Source of the DNA: Toxonevra muliebris
Taxonomy: Eukaryota > Arthropoda > Insecta > Diptera > Pallopteridae
NCBI GenBank assembly: GCA_963691655.1
Contig: OY829326.1
Coordinates: 24,354,878-24,418,877, forward strand
Length of the DNA: 64,000 bases
Direction: 5' to 3'
Shown here: piece after piece, positions 8,101 through 16,146 of the stretch
Layout: each line of letters starts with the position of its first letter
Numbering within the stretch: the first letter of the stretch is position 1
Made by a program: the position numbers and the translations under genes
Notes under the pieces: generated by a model
Databases searched by the model: none
Seen by the model: the letters and a program-made list of their open reading frames with translations, nothing else
What the model was told of the DNA's origin: nothing

Positions 8101-8925
8101 ATGAATAAACAATGTATTATGAAACATTTTTATAAATATCCTGTCAGTCGAAATCAAGCACGTGAAGGAAAAGGTTTTGTCAACAATTTAATAAACAGTC
8201 TACCGGTTGAACTTCACTTGCCTGGTTATCAATTTTGCGGTCCTGGTACAAAACTAGAGAAGCGGTTGCTAAGGGGTGATAAAGGTATAAACCCATTAGA
8301 TGCAGCTTGTAAAGCTCACGATATAGCTTATTCGCAAAATAAAGACGTACAAAAACGTCATATAGCAGATCAGATTTTAAAGGAAAAAGCGTGGAATCGT
8401 GTCAAATCTAAAGATAGTAAAGTCAGTGAACGTGCAGCAGCTTGGTTTGTAACAAACGCTATGAAAACAAAAGTTAAATTGGGTATGGGTATTAAGACAA
8501 AGCAAAAGTACAATGCAGTTGAAAGGAAACTATTTAATAAAGCAGTTACAGATGCTAAAAAGGTTGTAAAAAAATCTTATGATATTAAAAGTGCCATAGC
8601 AGCAGCTAGAAAAACCATATCTAAAACTTTTGGTGAAAATAAATCAAATGTTAAAATACCTAGGATAATACCCATTCCAAAAGTTGGAGGATTGCTACCT
8701 TTAATACCACTATTCGCGGCCTTATCAGCTCTGGGTGCAGTAACATCTGGTGCATCAGGTGTTGCAAAATGGATTACTTCAGCAAAGTCTGCAAGAGAAG
8801 AATTAAAAGAAGCTAACCGCCACAACAAAACTATTGAAGCTATAGCTATGGGAAAAGGACTTCATCTCAAACCTTATAAAAAAGGATATGGTTTATATCT
8901 ATCACCGAGTTCAAAAAACTTTTAG
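8101..8925 (+). CDS. PLA2-domain / pVI-like minor virion protein
   Basis: A 274-residue protein. Residues 33-90 form a compact phospholipase A2-like domain of the parvovirus VP1 type: calcium-loop motif FCGPG (45-49) and catalytic H73-D74 in AACKAHDIAY. In viruses such domains breach membranes during entry (known of the family; activity here is inferred). Residues 90-190 are lysine-rich and probably bind DNA. Residues about 213-240 are hydrophobic (GGLLPLIPLFAALSALGAV). The tail has glycine/aromatic motifs (MGKGLHLKPY, KGYGLYLSPS) recalling adenovirus pVI/pX-like cement proteins. The first ATG is 8101; M7 is an alternative. The last codons, TCA AAA AAC TTT TAG, contain a slippery heptamer through which the downstream protease frame could be reached by a -1 shift. 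Confidence 0.85.
   Translation: MNKQCIMKHFYKYPVSRNQAREGKGFVNNLINSLPVELHLPGYQFCGPGTKLEKRLLRGDKGINPLDAACKAHDIAYSQNKDVQKRHIADQILKEKAWNRVKSKDSKVSERAAAWFVTNAMKTKVKLGMGIKTKQKYNAVERKLFNKAVTDAKKVVKKSYDIKSAIAAARKTISKTFGENKSNVKIPRIIPIPKVGGLLPLIPLFAALSALGAVTSGASGVAKWITSAKSAREELKEANRHNKTIEAIAMGKGLHLKPYKKGYGLYLSPSSKNF
8913..8919 (+). promoter_or_regulatory. Candidate -1 ribosomal frameshift site A AAA AAC
   Basis: The phase is tcA AAA AAC, exactly the X XXY YYZ pattern relative to the PLA2 ORF. It sits four bases before the ORF's stop codon. Slipping back one base enters the protease frame at 8919, which is open to 9278. I see no strong downstream stem-loop or pseudoknot by eye; a weak CTTTT/AAAAG pair (8919-8923 with 8937-8941) is the best local one. 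A simple indel in this A-run is the alternative explanation. Confidence 0.5.
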
Positions 8926-9005
8926 AAAGACTACCCAAAAGAGCCCTCAATGAAAATGATATAATAAAATATACACGTCAATTAGCTAATTTCAGAGGAG
9001 TTTTC

Positions 9006-9278
9006 ATGCGCAACTCTCTACCGAAAAAACCTCGCAAACATGAATGTGGTATAGTTAATTTGGATGACAGCTCAGGTTTCGGCACACATTGGGTAGCATA
9101 TCATAAAAATTGTAACAATAGTGAATACTTCGATAGTTTCGGAAATTTACAACCTCCATTAGAGATAATAAAGTACTTAGGTCATAACATTAGATATAAT
9201 CACACCAGACATCAAAAATATAATACTTTTAATTGTGGACATTTATGTTTAAAATTTTTATATGAAATAAATATATAA
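9006..9278 (+). CDS. PRO: Adenain-type (Ulp1-like) cysteine protease
   Basis: A maturation protease of the adenovirus type that would cleave capsid precursor proteins. From the only in-frame ATG (9006) it has 90 residues. The triad is visible: H28 in GTHWVAY, D43 in YFDSFGN and C77 in FNCGHLC, with Q70 positioned for the oxyanion hole. Residues with family character (LPKRALNENDIIKYTRQL, then ANFRGVFMR) are encoded upstream of that ATG in the same frame, which is open from 8880 with no start codon. The natural protein is therefore probably longer at the N-terminus. It could be produced by -1 frameshifting from the PLA2 ORF, or this may be a mutated fusion. The penton gene begins 48 bases downstream. 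Confidence 0.88.
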   Translation: MRNSLPKKPRKHECGIVNLDDSSGFGTHWVAYHKNCNNSEYFDSFGNLQPPLEIIKYLGHNIRYNHTRHQKYNTFNCGHLCLKFLYEINI

Positions 9279-9326
9279 ATATAATTTCAATACACACAAA
9301 AAGCTATTTCATTTTAAACCATCAAC

Positions 9327-10013
9327 ATGTCGATGACATTTATTTTGAATGGAGATACTTCAGTATTAACTGCAGATTATTTTCCACCAATACAATTAAA
9401 AACAAACTACTTGTGCGGTCTTGTTGATTTTCAAACTTATAATTCTATACCTAACGTCGATGAGACTAATAATTTGTTTCATTATGAAGGTGGCGTTGTT
9501 GAAATACCTGTGGGATCTTACGAGGTGGATGATATCAAAAATTATATTGTGTCGGAATTGCAACGTGCAAACTTGTCAACTACATTGTCAATTTATGCAA
9601 ACAACAACACGCTCAAAACAGAAGTCAAGTCCAATAAACAAATCTGGTTCAATAGAGATCGAAGTATCGGTTCGCTATTAGGATTTAGCAAAAGAGAACT
9701 AAACGCAAATACATTACATATATCTGACAATCCTGTTAATATTATTAAAGTTAATAGCATACGCATTGAATGTAATTTGATAATGGGATCATACATAAAT
9801 AACGTGCCTGTGCATACGCTTCATGAATTTTCACCAGATGTTAGCCCAGGCTATAAAATAAACGAAGTTCCGAATAATGTTATATATTTACCAGTGAACG
9901 TTCGCGAGATAAGTTCTATATCAGTTAAGCTGGTAGATCAAAACGGTGATCTAATAAATTTCCGCGGAGAAACAATCACTCTTCGGATCCACCTTAAACC
10001 TCAAAAAGAATGA
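9327..10013 (+). CDS. mCP: Penton-like minor capsid protein
   Basis: A 228-residue protein predicted to form the five-fold vertices of the icosahedral capsid. It starts MSMTFILNGD. The N-terminal part has alternating strands. The last third contains IYLPVNVREISSISVKLVDQ followed by NGDLINFRGETITLRIHLK. This strand/loop signature, a 'VDQxGxLxxFRGExIxxRLHL' ending, is one I associate with Polinton minor capsid (single-jelly-roll penton) proteins. It lies between the protease and the major capsid gene, the usual morphogenetic neighbourhood. Its stop overlaps the next ORF's start (aATGA at 10010-10013). It is uninterrupted. Confidence 0.88.
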   Translation: MSMTFILNGDTSVLTADYFPPIQLKTNYLCGLVDFQTYNSIPNVDETNNLFHYEGGVVEIPVGSYEVDDIKNYIVSELQRANLSTTLSIYANNNTLKTEVKSNKQIWFNRDRSIGSLLGFSKRELNANTLHISDNPVNIIKVNSIRIECNLIMGSYINNVPVHTLHEFSPDVSPGYKINEVPNNVIYLPVNVREISSISVKLVDQNGDLINFRGETITLRIHLKPQKE

Positions 10014-10180
10014 TTATTTATAATAAAAATTTTATGAAACATGTACCTTTTGTCAGTTCTATGTCAACTGTTGAACAAAGAAGAGGAGTCATAGAAACGA
10101 GAGCTCAAAACAAAATATTAACAAAATCAAATACGGAATTTTTGAAAACATTAGGATTCAAAATAAAAAAACTATTATGA
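10010..10180 (+). CDS. 56-aa basic protein between capsid genes
   Basis: A short open frame, ATG 10010 to TGA 10178-10180. Its start overlaps the penton stop by ATGA, and its own stop overlaps the major capsid start (ATGA at 10177-10180). The product is basic: MIIYNKNFMKHVPFVSSMST, then an EQRRGVIETRAQNK region, a 'SNTEFLKTLGF' motif and a KIKKLL end. Internal methionines at residues 9 and 18 are alternative starts. The tight overlap on both sides and the non-random sequence argue that it is real. I have an impression of similar small ORFs next to arthropod Polinton capsid genes. A DNA-condensing or capsid-cement role is inference. Confidence 0.7.
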   Translation: MIIYNKNFMKHVPFVSSMSTVEQRRGVIETRAQNKILTKSNTEFLKTLGFKIKKLL

Positions 10181-11370
10181 GTGAAATAATCAACATTTTA
10201 CAAAAACCTTTGTATGATGACAGTGTTATCAAAAAAGAGTATCATAGCTACTCATCATACTTACAATCATTTAATAACAGCGATGAAATCCGTATACCAA
10301 TTCAACATCAGGATCTCTACATTTTACCTAGCGAAAGTTTTATTTTTATTGATGGTTTAATAACAGTAGATCCGAAGAAAGTTTCAAATAATATTAAATT
10401 CAAAAACAATTGTATAGGATTTTTATTTGATGAAATTCGTTATGAAATAAATGGAATGGAAATTGATCGGACACGTAATCTAGGAATCAGTACAACAATG
10501 AAAAATTATGTTTCTCTAAGCGGTAATGAAAGCAAAATGCTGCAGAATGCGGGATGGTCAACTCATAAAGAATTAGTACCAAAAGAAGGACATTTTAACT
10601 TTTGCATCCCGTTAAAAATGTTTTTAGGATTTGCTGAAGACTATCATAAAATAATTTTGAATGCGAAACATGAATTAATTCTACGACGTGCTAAATCGGA
10701 TGAATTTGTTGCTCTTTCTACTGATCCGAATGAAAAGGTTAAAATTCAAATTTCAAATGTTATGTGGAAAGTTCCTCATATTCAACTATCAGATTCAACT
10801 AAGCTAGAGATTTACAAGACAATTAAAAGCAGCCGTCCTATCCAATTAGCATTTCGCAGTTGGGATTGTCATATAAACCCCACACTTGTTGCAGGTACAA
10901 ATCATATTTGGAATGTTAAACTTGCTCTTCAAAATGAAAGGCCACGTCAAATAATTATTGGATTTCAATCAACTGATGGAAAGAATAAAAATACATTTCA
11001 ACATTGTAATCTCACTGACTTGAAAGTATATTTAAATTCAGAAACATACCCATATGAAGATCTAAATGTGAAATTTGATCATGATCGTTATGCTATATTA
11101 TATGAAATGTATTCAAAATTCCAACAATCCTATTATATGAGAGATCCTCAACCACTTCTAACTTCCGAAAAATATAAATCTGATGCACCGTTAATAGTAA
11201 TAGATGTGACATATCAGAATGAAAGTGTTAAAACTGGACCAATTGATATTAGAATCGAATTTAAATCTTCAAGTAACATTCCAGCAAATACGTCTGCATA
11301 TTGTTTATTACTTCACGATCGTCTTATTGAATATACTCCTCTAACAAATGAAATACGAAAAATTGTATAA
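10177..11370 (+). CDS. MCP: Double-jelly-roll major capsid protein
   Basis: A 397-residue protein that would form the trimeric capsomers of an icosahedral shell. The N-terminal half includes DEIRIPIQHQDLYILPSESF, then IFIDGLITVDP, which is the first jelly-roll start typical of Polinton capsid proteins. The middle has 'NGMEIDRTRNLG' and 'HFNFCIPLKMFLGFAEDYHK', the hallmark segment between strands. The C-terminal half has 'ILYEMYSKFQQSYY', 'PLIVIDVTYQNE' and an 'IDIRIEFKSSSNIP' strand pair. The start codon overlaps the preceding 56-aa ORF (ATGA), suggesting coupled translation or separate spliced messages. It is uninterrupted. A poly(A) signal follows at about 11439-11449. Identification rests on pattern recognition plus neighbourhood. 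Confidence 0.9.
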   Translation: MSEIINILQKPLYDDSVIKKEYHSYSSYLQSFNNSDEIRIPIQHQDLYILPSESFIFIDGLITVDPKKVSNNIKFKNNCIGFLFDEIRYEINGMEIDRTRNLGISTTMKNYVSLSGNESKMLQNAGWSTHKELVPKEGHFNFCIPLKMFLGFAEDYHKIILNAKHELILRRAKSDEFVALSTDPNEKVKIQISNVMWKVPHIQLSDSTKLEIYKTIKSSRPIQLAFRSWDCHINPTLVAGTNHIWNVKLALQNERPRQIIIGFQSTDGKNKNTFQHCNLTDLKVYLNSETYPYEDLNVKFDHDRYAILYEMYSKFQQSYYMRDPQPLLTSEKYKSDAPLIVIDVTYQNESVKTGPIDIRIEFKSSSNIPANTSAYCLLLHDRLIEYTPLTNEIRKIV

Positions 11371-11662
11371 ACACAAAACGGAGAAATATTGGAACCCTCT
11401 GAAAATGGAATACTTACTTTGGCATAATCATCGTTGCAAATAAAATAAAAACATATGTAATTTTTTATTTTTATTAAACATTTTATTAATAATAAAGAAT
11501 TCATTTTGAAATAAATACAAAGCACAACATTTTTTCATTTATTTACAAATTTTTCCTTTTTTTTATAAAAGGGATCAAAACTTATAAAATAAAGAACTAT
11601 ACAATCACAATATTCAAATAAAGTTAAACTTATAAAATAAAGAACTATAAAATAAAGAACTC
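11371..11662. terminator. Convergent 3' region of capsid and polymerase genes
   Basis: The capsid side has overlapping AATAAA signals (about 11439-11449). The polymerase side has TTTATT, a minus-strand AATAAA, at about 11538-11543. A short AT-rich repeat (three copies of aaaataaagaact) lies at about 11585-11662, just after the polymerase stop. No coding sequence is seen. Confidence 0.55.
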
Positions 11663-14276
11663 TTACACATCTATTCTATAATGCCCCCAAGCGTATGTAT
11701 TGATGCCATCAGATCTAATGCACCTTTTGTCATCGTTACAACTCAAAGTTATTTTGTTTAATGCGTTTGTATACACAGTATGCATGTTTGATTTAAATGT
11801 ATACATACATCCACGAAATACTTTTTTGTTGTAAAGACACTCTTTATAGTCAATTAGACCCATATCTTTAAGAACAGACTTCTTTACCCCTTTAGCCTTT
11901 GTTATTTCATTGCAATTTTCCACATCAATGGAATACATTTTTGACCTTAAGCCAATGAATTCTTTCATTATTCTCCCTTGATTTTCGTCTTTCATCATTC
12001 CCAAAACTTTTTTATTTTTTTGAGGAAATTTGAAACGATTTTCGGGGGGATAATCAGAAGTGTCAAATTTTGAATCGATATCATTTGCAATATCACAATA
12101 AAAGTCTTCAGTTTTTATTGTGTATACAAATGAATCTGTATCCATATAGTTCAAACACAAATTTTCATTATATTTAGGTTTCATGTACTCATAATGGAAA
12201 TCATACATTTTCCACTTTGATATTTCAAGCACACAGAAACCTAAATATATTGGTTTATCATAGCATATATGCACTCTATTCATTTGAACCGCAACCATAT
12301 TTGTAATGAATTCGGTACAGCTATGAAAATTAGGCTTGGCAATTAGAGCTCTCGCCCCTAAATGTCTCCCTCTATTTTCCCATCCTGTCACTATTTTAAC
12401 ATCTTTTCGCTTTTCTACATTTTCCATTGTTTTTCCATACACGGCATTGTTCAATAGCTTAAAGAAATTCTTTTCAAACTCATTTCTTGCTAGTGTTCTA
12501 TGGTGAGTATTTAAATCAATGTAGTCTTTCAACCAACATTTTTGACTAAACCGTAGAACTCTATGAATTTGTGACAATTTTAAACCATATTTTAGGCATT
12601 GCAGTAAATTTTGAGAATGAATAATATATTTGGTTTTATTTCCTAAGTTGGGTATTAACTTCGCAAATTTGGAGTCCCCAACTGTTTTGATTTCCGCACA
12701 AAATGGCAAATCATTGTGGTAATCATGAATAGCACTTGGATATTCTAAATCCACTTCCAAAATATAACCTACACTCAAATCAGAATTTATTTGAGAGATG
12801 TCAAAATCGATTGCATCAATCCACTCAAAATTACCATATGGTAGCGGTTGTGACATAGCCCAACCGTACAAATTATTTGCATCTAAATACATGAGATATT
12901 CAGATGTTTTATCATCATCATAATTACTCAAGTATTTATTGTTTGCTTTCGAATGCCTTTTAGAACATTGAACAATGCCTCCCCGTATGCCCCTTTGGAC
13001 AAATGTCTGCATATTAATATCACTGAAAAGTTCAAGTTTTATTTCAGTTATTTTTAACATGGCATCCCATGACAGACCAGGTGCTGTATAATAATGACAA
13101 GGGTCAAGATTATATATTTTTTTGCAAATTTTTCTAAAATTTTCAAAAATATCTGTAAGCAGAAGCACGTCAGATGTTAAATATAGTTCCAGATAATCCC
13201 ACATTGATCTGCACTGGAAGGAATCCCAAACATTTTGAGCATGTTGGAAGTCCTCCTCAAAGCATTCAATGTTGTTTAATCTACTGAAAAATTTATCGCG
13301 AGATGGGAGACAATTTTCATTTAATTTTTCCCAAGAGTCTATGTACTCATAAGGGAATACTCCTTTTCTAGTAATTAAATTAAATTCGTTATCACTTTCG
13401 AACTTTGACTTAACTGCTTGAAAATCTTCTTTCATGAGATTTTTAGCTAAAGATTCTAAACTTGAGGGCATGAATCTAAAGGAGTCTAAAAATCTTAGCT
13501 CTATAGTTTGATTATCACTCACAACTATAAGCTTTGAAAGTGATATATATAATTCCTTATTTAAAGGAATTAATGTAATGTCACCTGGAATATTTGCTAA
13601 TTCCTTAACAAATAAATGACAATCATAGCCAGAAAAGTTATGAAAAAAAATTGGGAAAAATTTAGGGGAAACATATTTTAAATTGCACTCTGAATGTGCT
13701 GGTCCTCTATATTTGCCAGTTAGATGACAATGATTAGAAACTCTATCTGTCTGATTTAAAAACTTTTTACAAATATGGCAAATGGGGCTATTAATTTGAA
13801 AAATTTCTTCTTCTAATGATAAAAGATTCATTGGCTTTATAATTGAGGTGTATTTATAATAGATATCTTTGATATCCTTAACTAAGCTATCAATAAATAC
13901 GCTGGGGGCATCATCCCCTTTATATATTATGTGCTTATTTAATGCGTCATTATATGAACATTTGATAAAGTAACTGAATGCACAAGGGACGTGCTTATTC
14001 ACTATATTACTATAACTAGATGTCGGATTTTGAGTGCATGTATCAACACTTTGAAGAATGCATTCAAAATCCGCATATATAACGAATGGTACATCTACCA
14101 TTTTATTATAGTTTTTAAAACTAATTACCGATTTATCCGCATTCGGCATCCTGCTCACAATTTTTCTGCACTCCGTCTTGTGGATGGTTAGCTGCTCCTC
14201 CCTCAAAAAATGTTGTAAGCATACATTGCATATGTACAACTCCGTAGAGTGGGCAGTCAATTGGCTCCTTATTAGT
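11663..14276 (-). CDS. PolB: Polinton DNA polymerase B, catalytic exon
   Basis: The 3' exon, about 870 codons, of a protein-primed family B DNA polymerase. A C2HC zinc motif comes first (exon residues 16-36). Exonuclease motifs: Exo I YADFE (67-71), Exo II NFSGYD (213-218), Exo III YLTSD (365-369). Polymerase motifs: A MYLDANNLYG (462-471), B KNFFKLLNNAVYG (602-614), C YMDTDS (710-715). All catalytic acidic residues are present and there is no stop, so this part looks functional. Between Exo I and Exo II sits an endonuclease VII-like zinc motif (CHICKKF, HCHLTGKYRG, HSECNL; residues 166-198). The exon begins at a TTTTAG acceptor (14277-14278). Reading frame and family conservation continue across the intron into the exon ending at 14407. 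Confidence 0.94.
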
Positions 14277-14406
14277 CTAAAATAATAATAAATAAATAAA
14301 GTCAGTATGATATATATATATAGTATGATATAAAAAACTGTACTATGAAAAATAAATAATATAAATAAAAATTTGAAATAAAAGTTCATATAAAAATTAT
14401 TTTTAC
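14277..14406 (-). other. 130-nt spliceosomal intron in the polymerase gene
   Basis: The donor is CAAG|GTAAAA at 14407/14406 and the acceptor is ATTATTTTAG|A at 14277/14276, both on the minus strand. Removing it keeps frame and joins the conserved 'HYVWIKHIS' segment directly to 'LIRSQLTAH'; a similar contiguous segment is what I expect from this family. Without splicing, the frame stops immediately after the donor. The intron is AT-rich (about 85-90 percent by eye). Confidence 0.88.
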
Positions 14407-14705
14407 CTTGAAATATGTTTTATCCACACGTAATGGAAAATGTCATCTTCCTGAAGTAGCAGCAAATTGATGTGAGTATCTCGTTCACATTTGGTCGTAT
14501 AGTACGGACCCACTATTTGTTTTGAGTCCGCGTCGTAACCGAAAACGTTTACACTAATCGGGTTATTATTTTCAAATGTTTTTATCCCGGTAATTTTAAG
14601 TGGAAATTCTAATCCACTAAAATTAATATTTTGATCACCGATTTTTATGCTATTAGCATTAATGTTTATTATACGATGCAACTCTCTGCGGATTATTCGC
14701 GACAT
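14407..14705 (-). CDS. PolB: DNA polymerase B, middle coding segment
   Basis: About 100 codons in a different frame from the upstream segment, ending at the GTAAAA donor. The product includes 'FSGLEFPLKITGIKTFE', 'ISVNVFGYDADS', 'THINLLLLQEDDIFHYVWIK', which I recognise as the part of insect Polinton polymerases that lies just before the zinc motif and exonuclease domain. An ATG at 14705 opens this frame, so re-initiation is conceivable. The family pattern instead suggests continuity with the upstream frame, which ends at 14659-14661, so a shift of frame is needed around 14660-14670. This could be a disabling mutation, a base-call error or recoding. Confidence 0.85.
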
Positions 14706-16122
14706 TTTTTAAAGCTGATATCACAGCCCACTTAAAACAAAAATTGTCTTCGTTTTTTATATTTATGCATGCCCGTTTGTCTTCCAAATATTTTGGAAGC
14801 TTAAGGTAAGACGAACCTCTAAGCGCGGCGTATTTATTTATGCTAATATCGAGGTAGCAGATACTGAAAAGCGACCAACCGCTACCTCGTTCTTCAAAAG
14901 CACTTAATTTGTTTTGGATAATATCCTCAACTTTTTCGGTGAAAGATTGAGGTATTTCCGCATTGTTTTGAATAACGCGCATTTTCGTTTGAAACGTTTT
15001 CAAACTTAGCTCAATGTTCTCACTTTCGAAAGCGTCTTCGCTTTCGTTTTCAATTGTTTTAATGTACACGCAATACAACTCGATATTGTATTTGCATGCA
15101 ATATGTCGCAATAAGAAATCACTTAAAAGTTTGTGCGTCTGATTTCTTATTGCGTTAAAAAAATTCATCGGATCGAGATTATACTCGTCCTTATTTTTTA
15201 TTCGGTAAGTTACAATACGGTTATTGAAACTTCCGGTTCTTATTTTAAATAGATTATCTTCTATTTGAAACAAAGAATTTTTTTTGTGTTCATTGGTCCT
15301 AATGTGACCACTCCACTCGTTTATCGCAATGTTCACTTTGCACATTGTGCAATATTTCACTTTTTTTGTTATGACCTTATTAACTTCTAAGCTAATAAGG
15401 TCTAAAAATGAAGACGCACCCGATTCGGTGTGGTCATGAATTTTTTGTTTTAATTCTTCACATATTTCATTATATGTCGGATTAATAGCGCTTTGATTGT
15501 TAATTGTTTTTGAACCCGTTTCAAAAGTTATTTTTTTGATAATACCAGTGTTGTCGTACACTGGAATATCTTCACAAATTAGTTTTGCTTTGAAAACTAT
15601 TTCTTTATGTTCAAACAACAGTTCTTTCACAACTGTTGTTACATCTTTTTTAATGTTTTGTAGGAAATCGCGGTTCCCATTATTTTTAAAGTTAAACTTT
15701 TCATGTTCACCCGTTGGAACATCAATTATTTTTGAAATATTGTCACTGTCTATGGTGTCATCAACCTGCATCGCGTTATGCGAAGTTGAAGCACCATTAT
15801 TAATCACTGACTCCACTGTTTCTATGGGTGCCTCAACTTGCATCGCGTTATGCGAAGTTGAAGCACCATTATTAATCACTGACTCCACTGTTTCTATGGG
15901 TGCCTCAACTTGCATCGCGTTATGCGAAGTTGAGGCCCCTTCACTTGCCACTATTGAGTGGACAGCTCTTTTGTGACGTAATAAACCGTCATTTCTCATG
16001 AACGATTTATTACAGAGCTCACAATTAACTTTTTTTTGATCATGGACCGACCTCTTATGACGCAACAAATTAGTGTTTGTTAAGAACGACGCACCGCACT
16101 CTAAACACTCGAAGGTCTTCAT
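14659..16122 (-). CDS. PolB: DNA polymerase B, N-terminal coding segment
   Basis: A 487-residue frame from ATG 16122, just inside the right TIR. Residues 6-27 and 34-55 are two classical C2H2 zinc fingers (CLEC-H-H and CELC-H-H). Residues about 62-135 contain 2.5 copies of a 24-residue repeat (GASTSHNAMQVEAPIETVES, then VINN), coded by a 72-bp minisatellite. A further zinc motif (YCTMCKVNI with a following H..H) lies near residue 255-280. The C-terminal part has 'RGSSYLKLPKYLEDKRACIN' and 'NFCFKWAVISAL', a hallmark of the N-terminal region of insect Polinton polymerases. The last ~20 codons overlap the next segment's frame. This region would carry DNA-binding and possibly terminal-protein functions (inference). 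The promoter probably lies in the right TIR. Confidence 0.85.
   Translation of the reverse strand: MKTFECLECGASFLTNTNLLRHKRSVHDQKKVNCELCNKSFMRNDGLLRHKRAVHSIVASEGASTSHNAMQVEAPIETVESVINNGASTSHNAMQVEAPIETVESVINNGASTSHNAMQVDDTIDSDNISKIIDVPTGEHEKFNFKNNGNRDFLQNIKKDVTTVVKELLFEHKEIVFKAKLICEDIPVYDNTGIIKKITFETGSKTINNQSAINPTYNEICEELKQKIHDHTESGASSFLDLISLEVNKVITKKVKYCTMCKVNIAINEWSGHIRTNEHKKNSLFQIEDNLFKIRTGSFNNRIVTYRIKNKDEYNLDPMNFFNAIRNQTHKLLSDFLLRHIACKYNIELYCVYIKTIENESEDAFESENIELSLKTFQTKMRVIQNNAEIPQSFTEKVEDIIQNKLSAFEERGSGWSLFSICYLDISINKYAALRGSSYLKLPKYLEDKRACINIKNEDNFCFKWAVISALKNVANNPQRVASYNKH
15769..15933 (-). repeat. 72-bp coding minisatellite in the polymerase gene
   Basis: Two units (15769-15840, 15841-15912) that appear identical, plus a partial third from 15913, encode the repeated GASTSHNAMQVEAPIETVES segment without shifting frame. 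Near-perfect identity at the DNA level suggests recent expansion or conversion. Confidence 0.92.
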
Positions 16123-16146
16123 TTTTTAATTTTTCTTGATAGGAAT

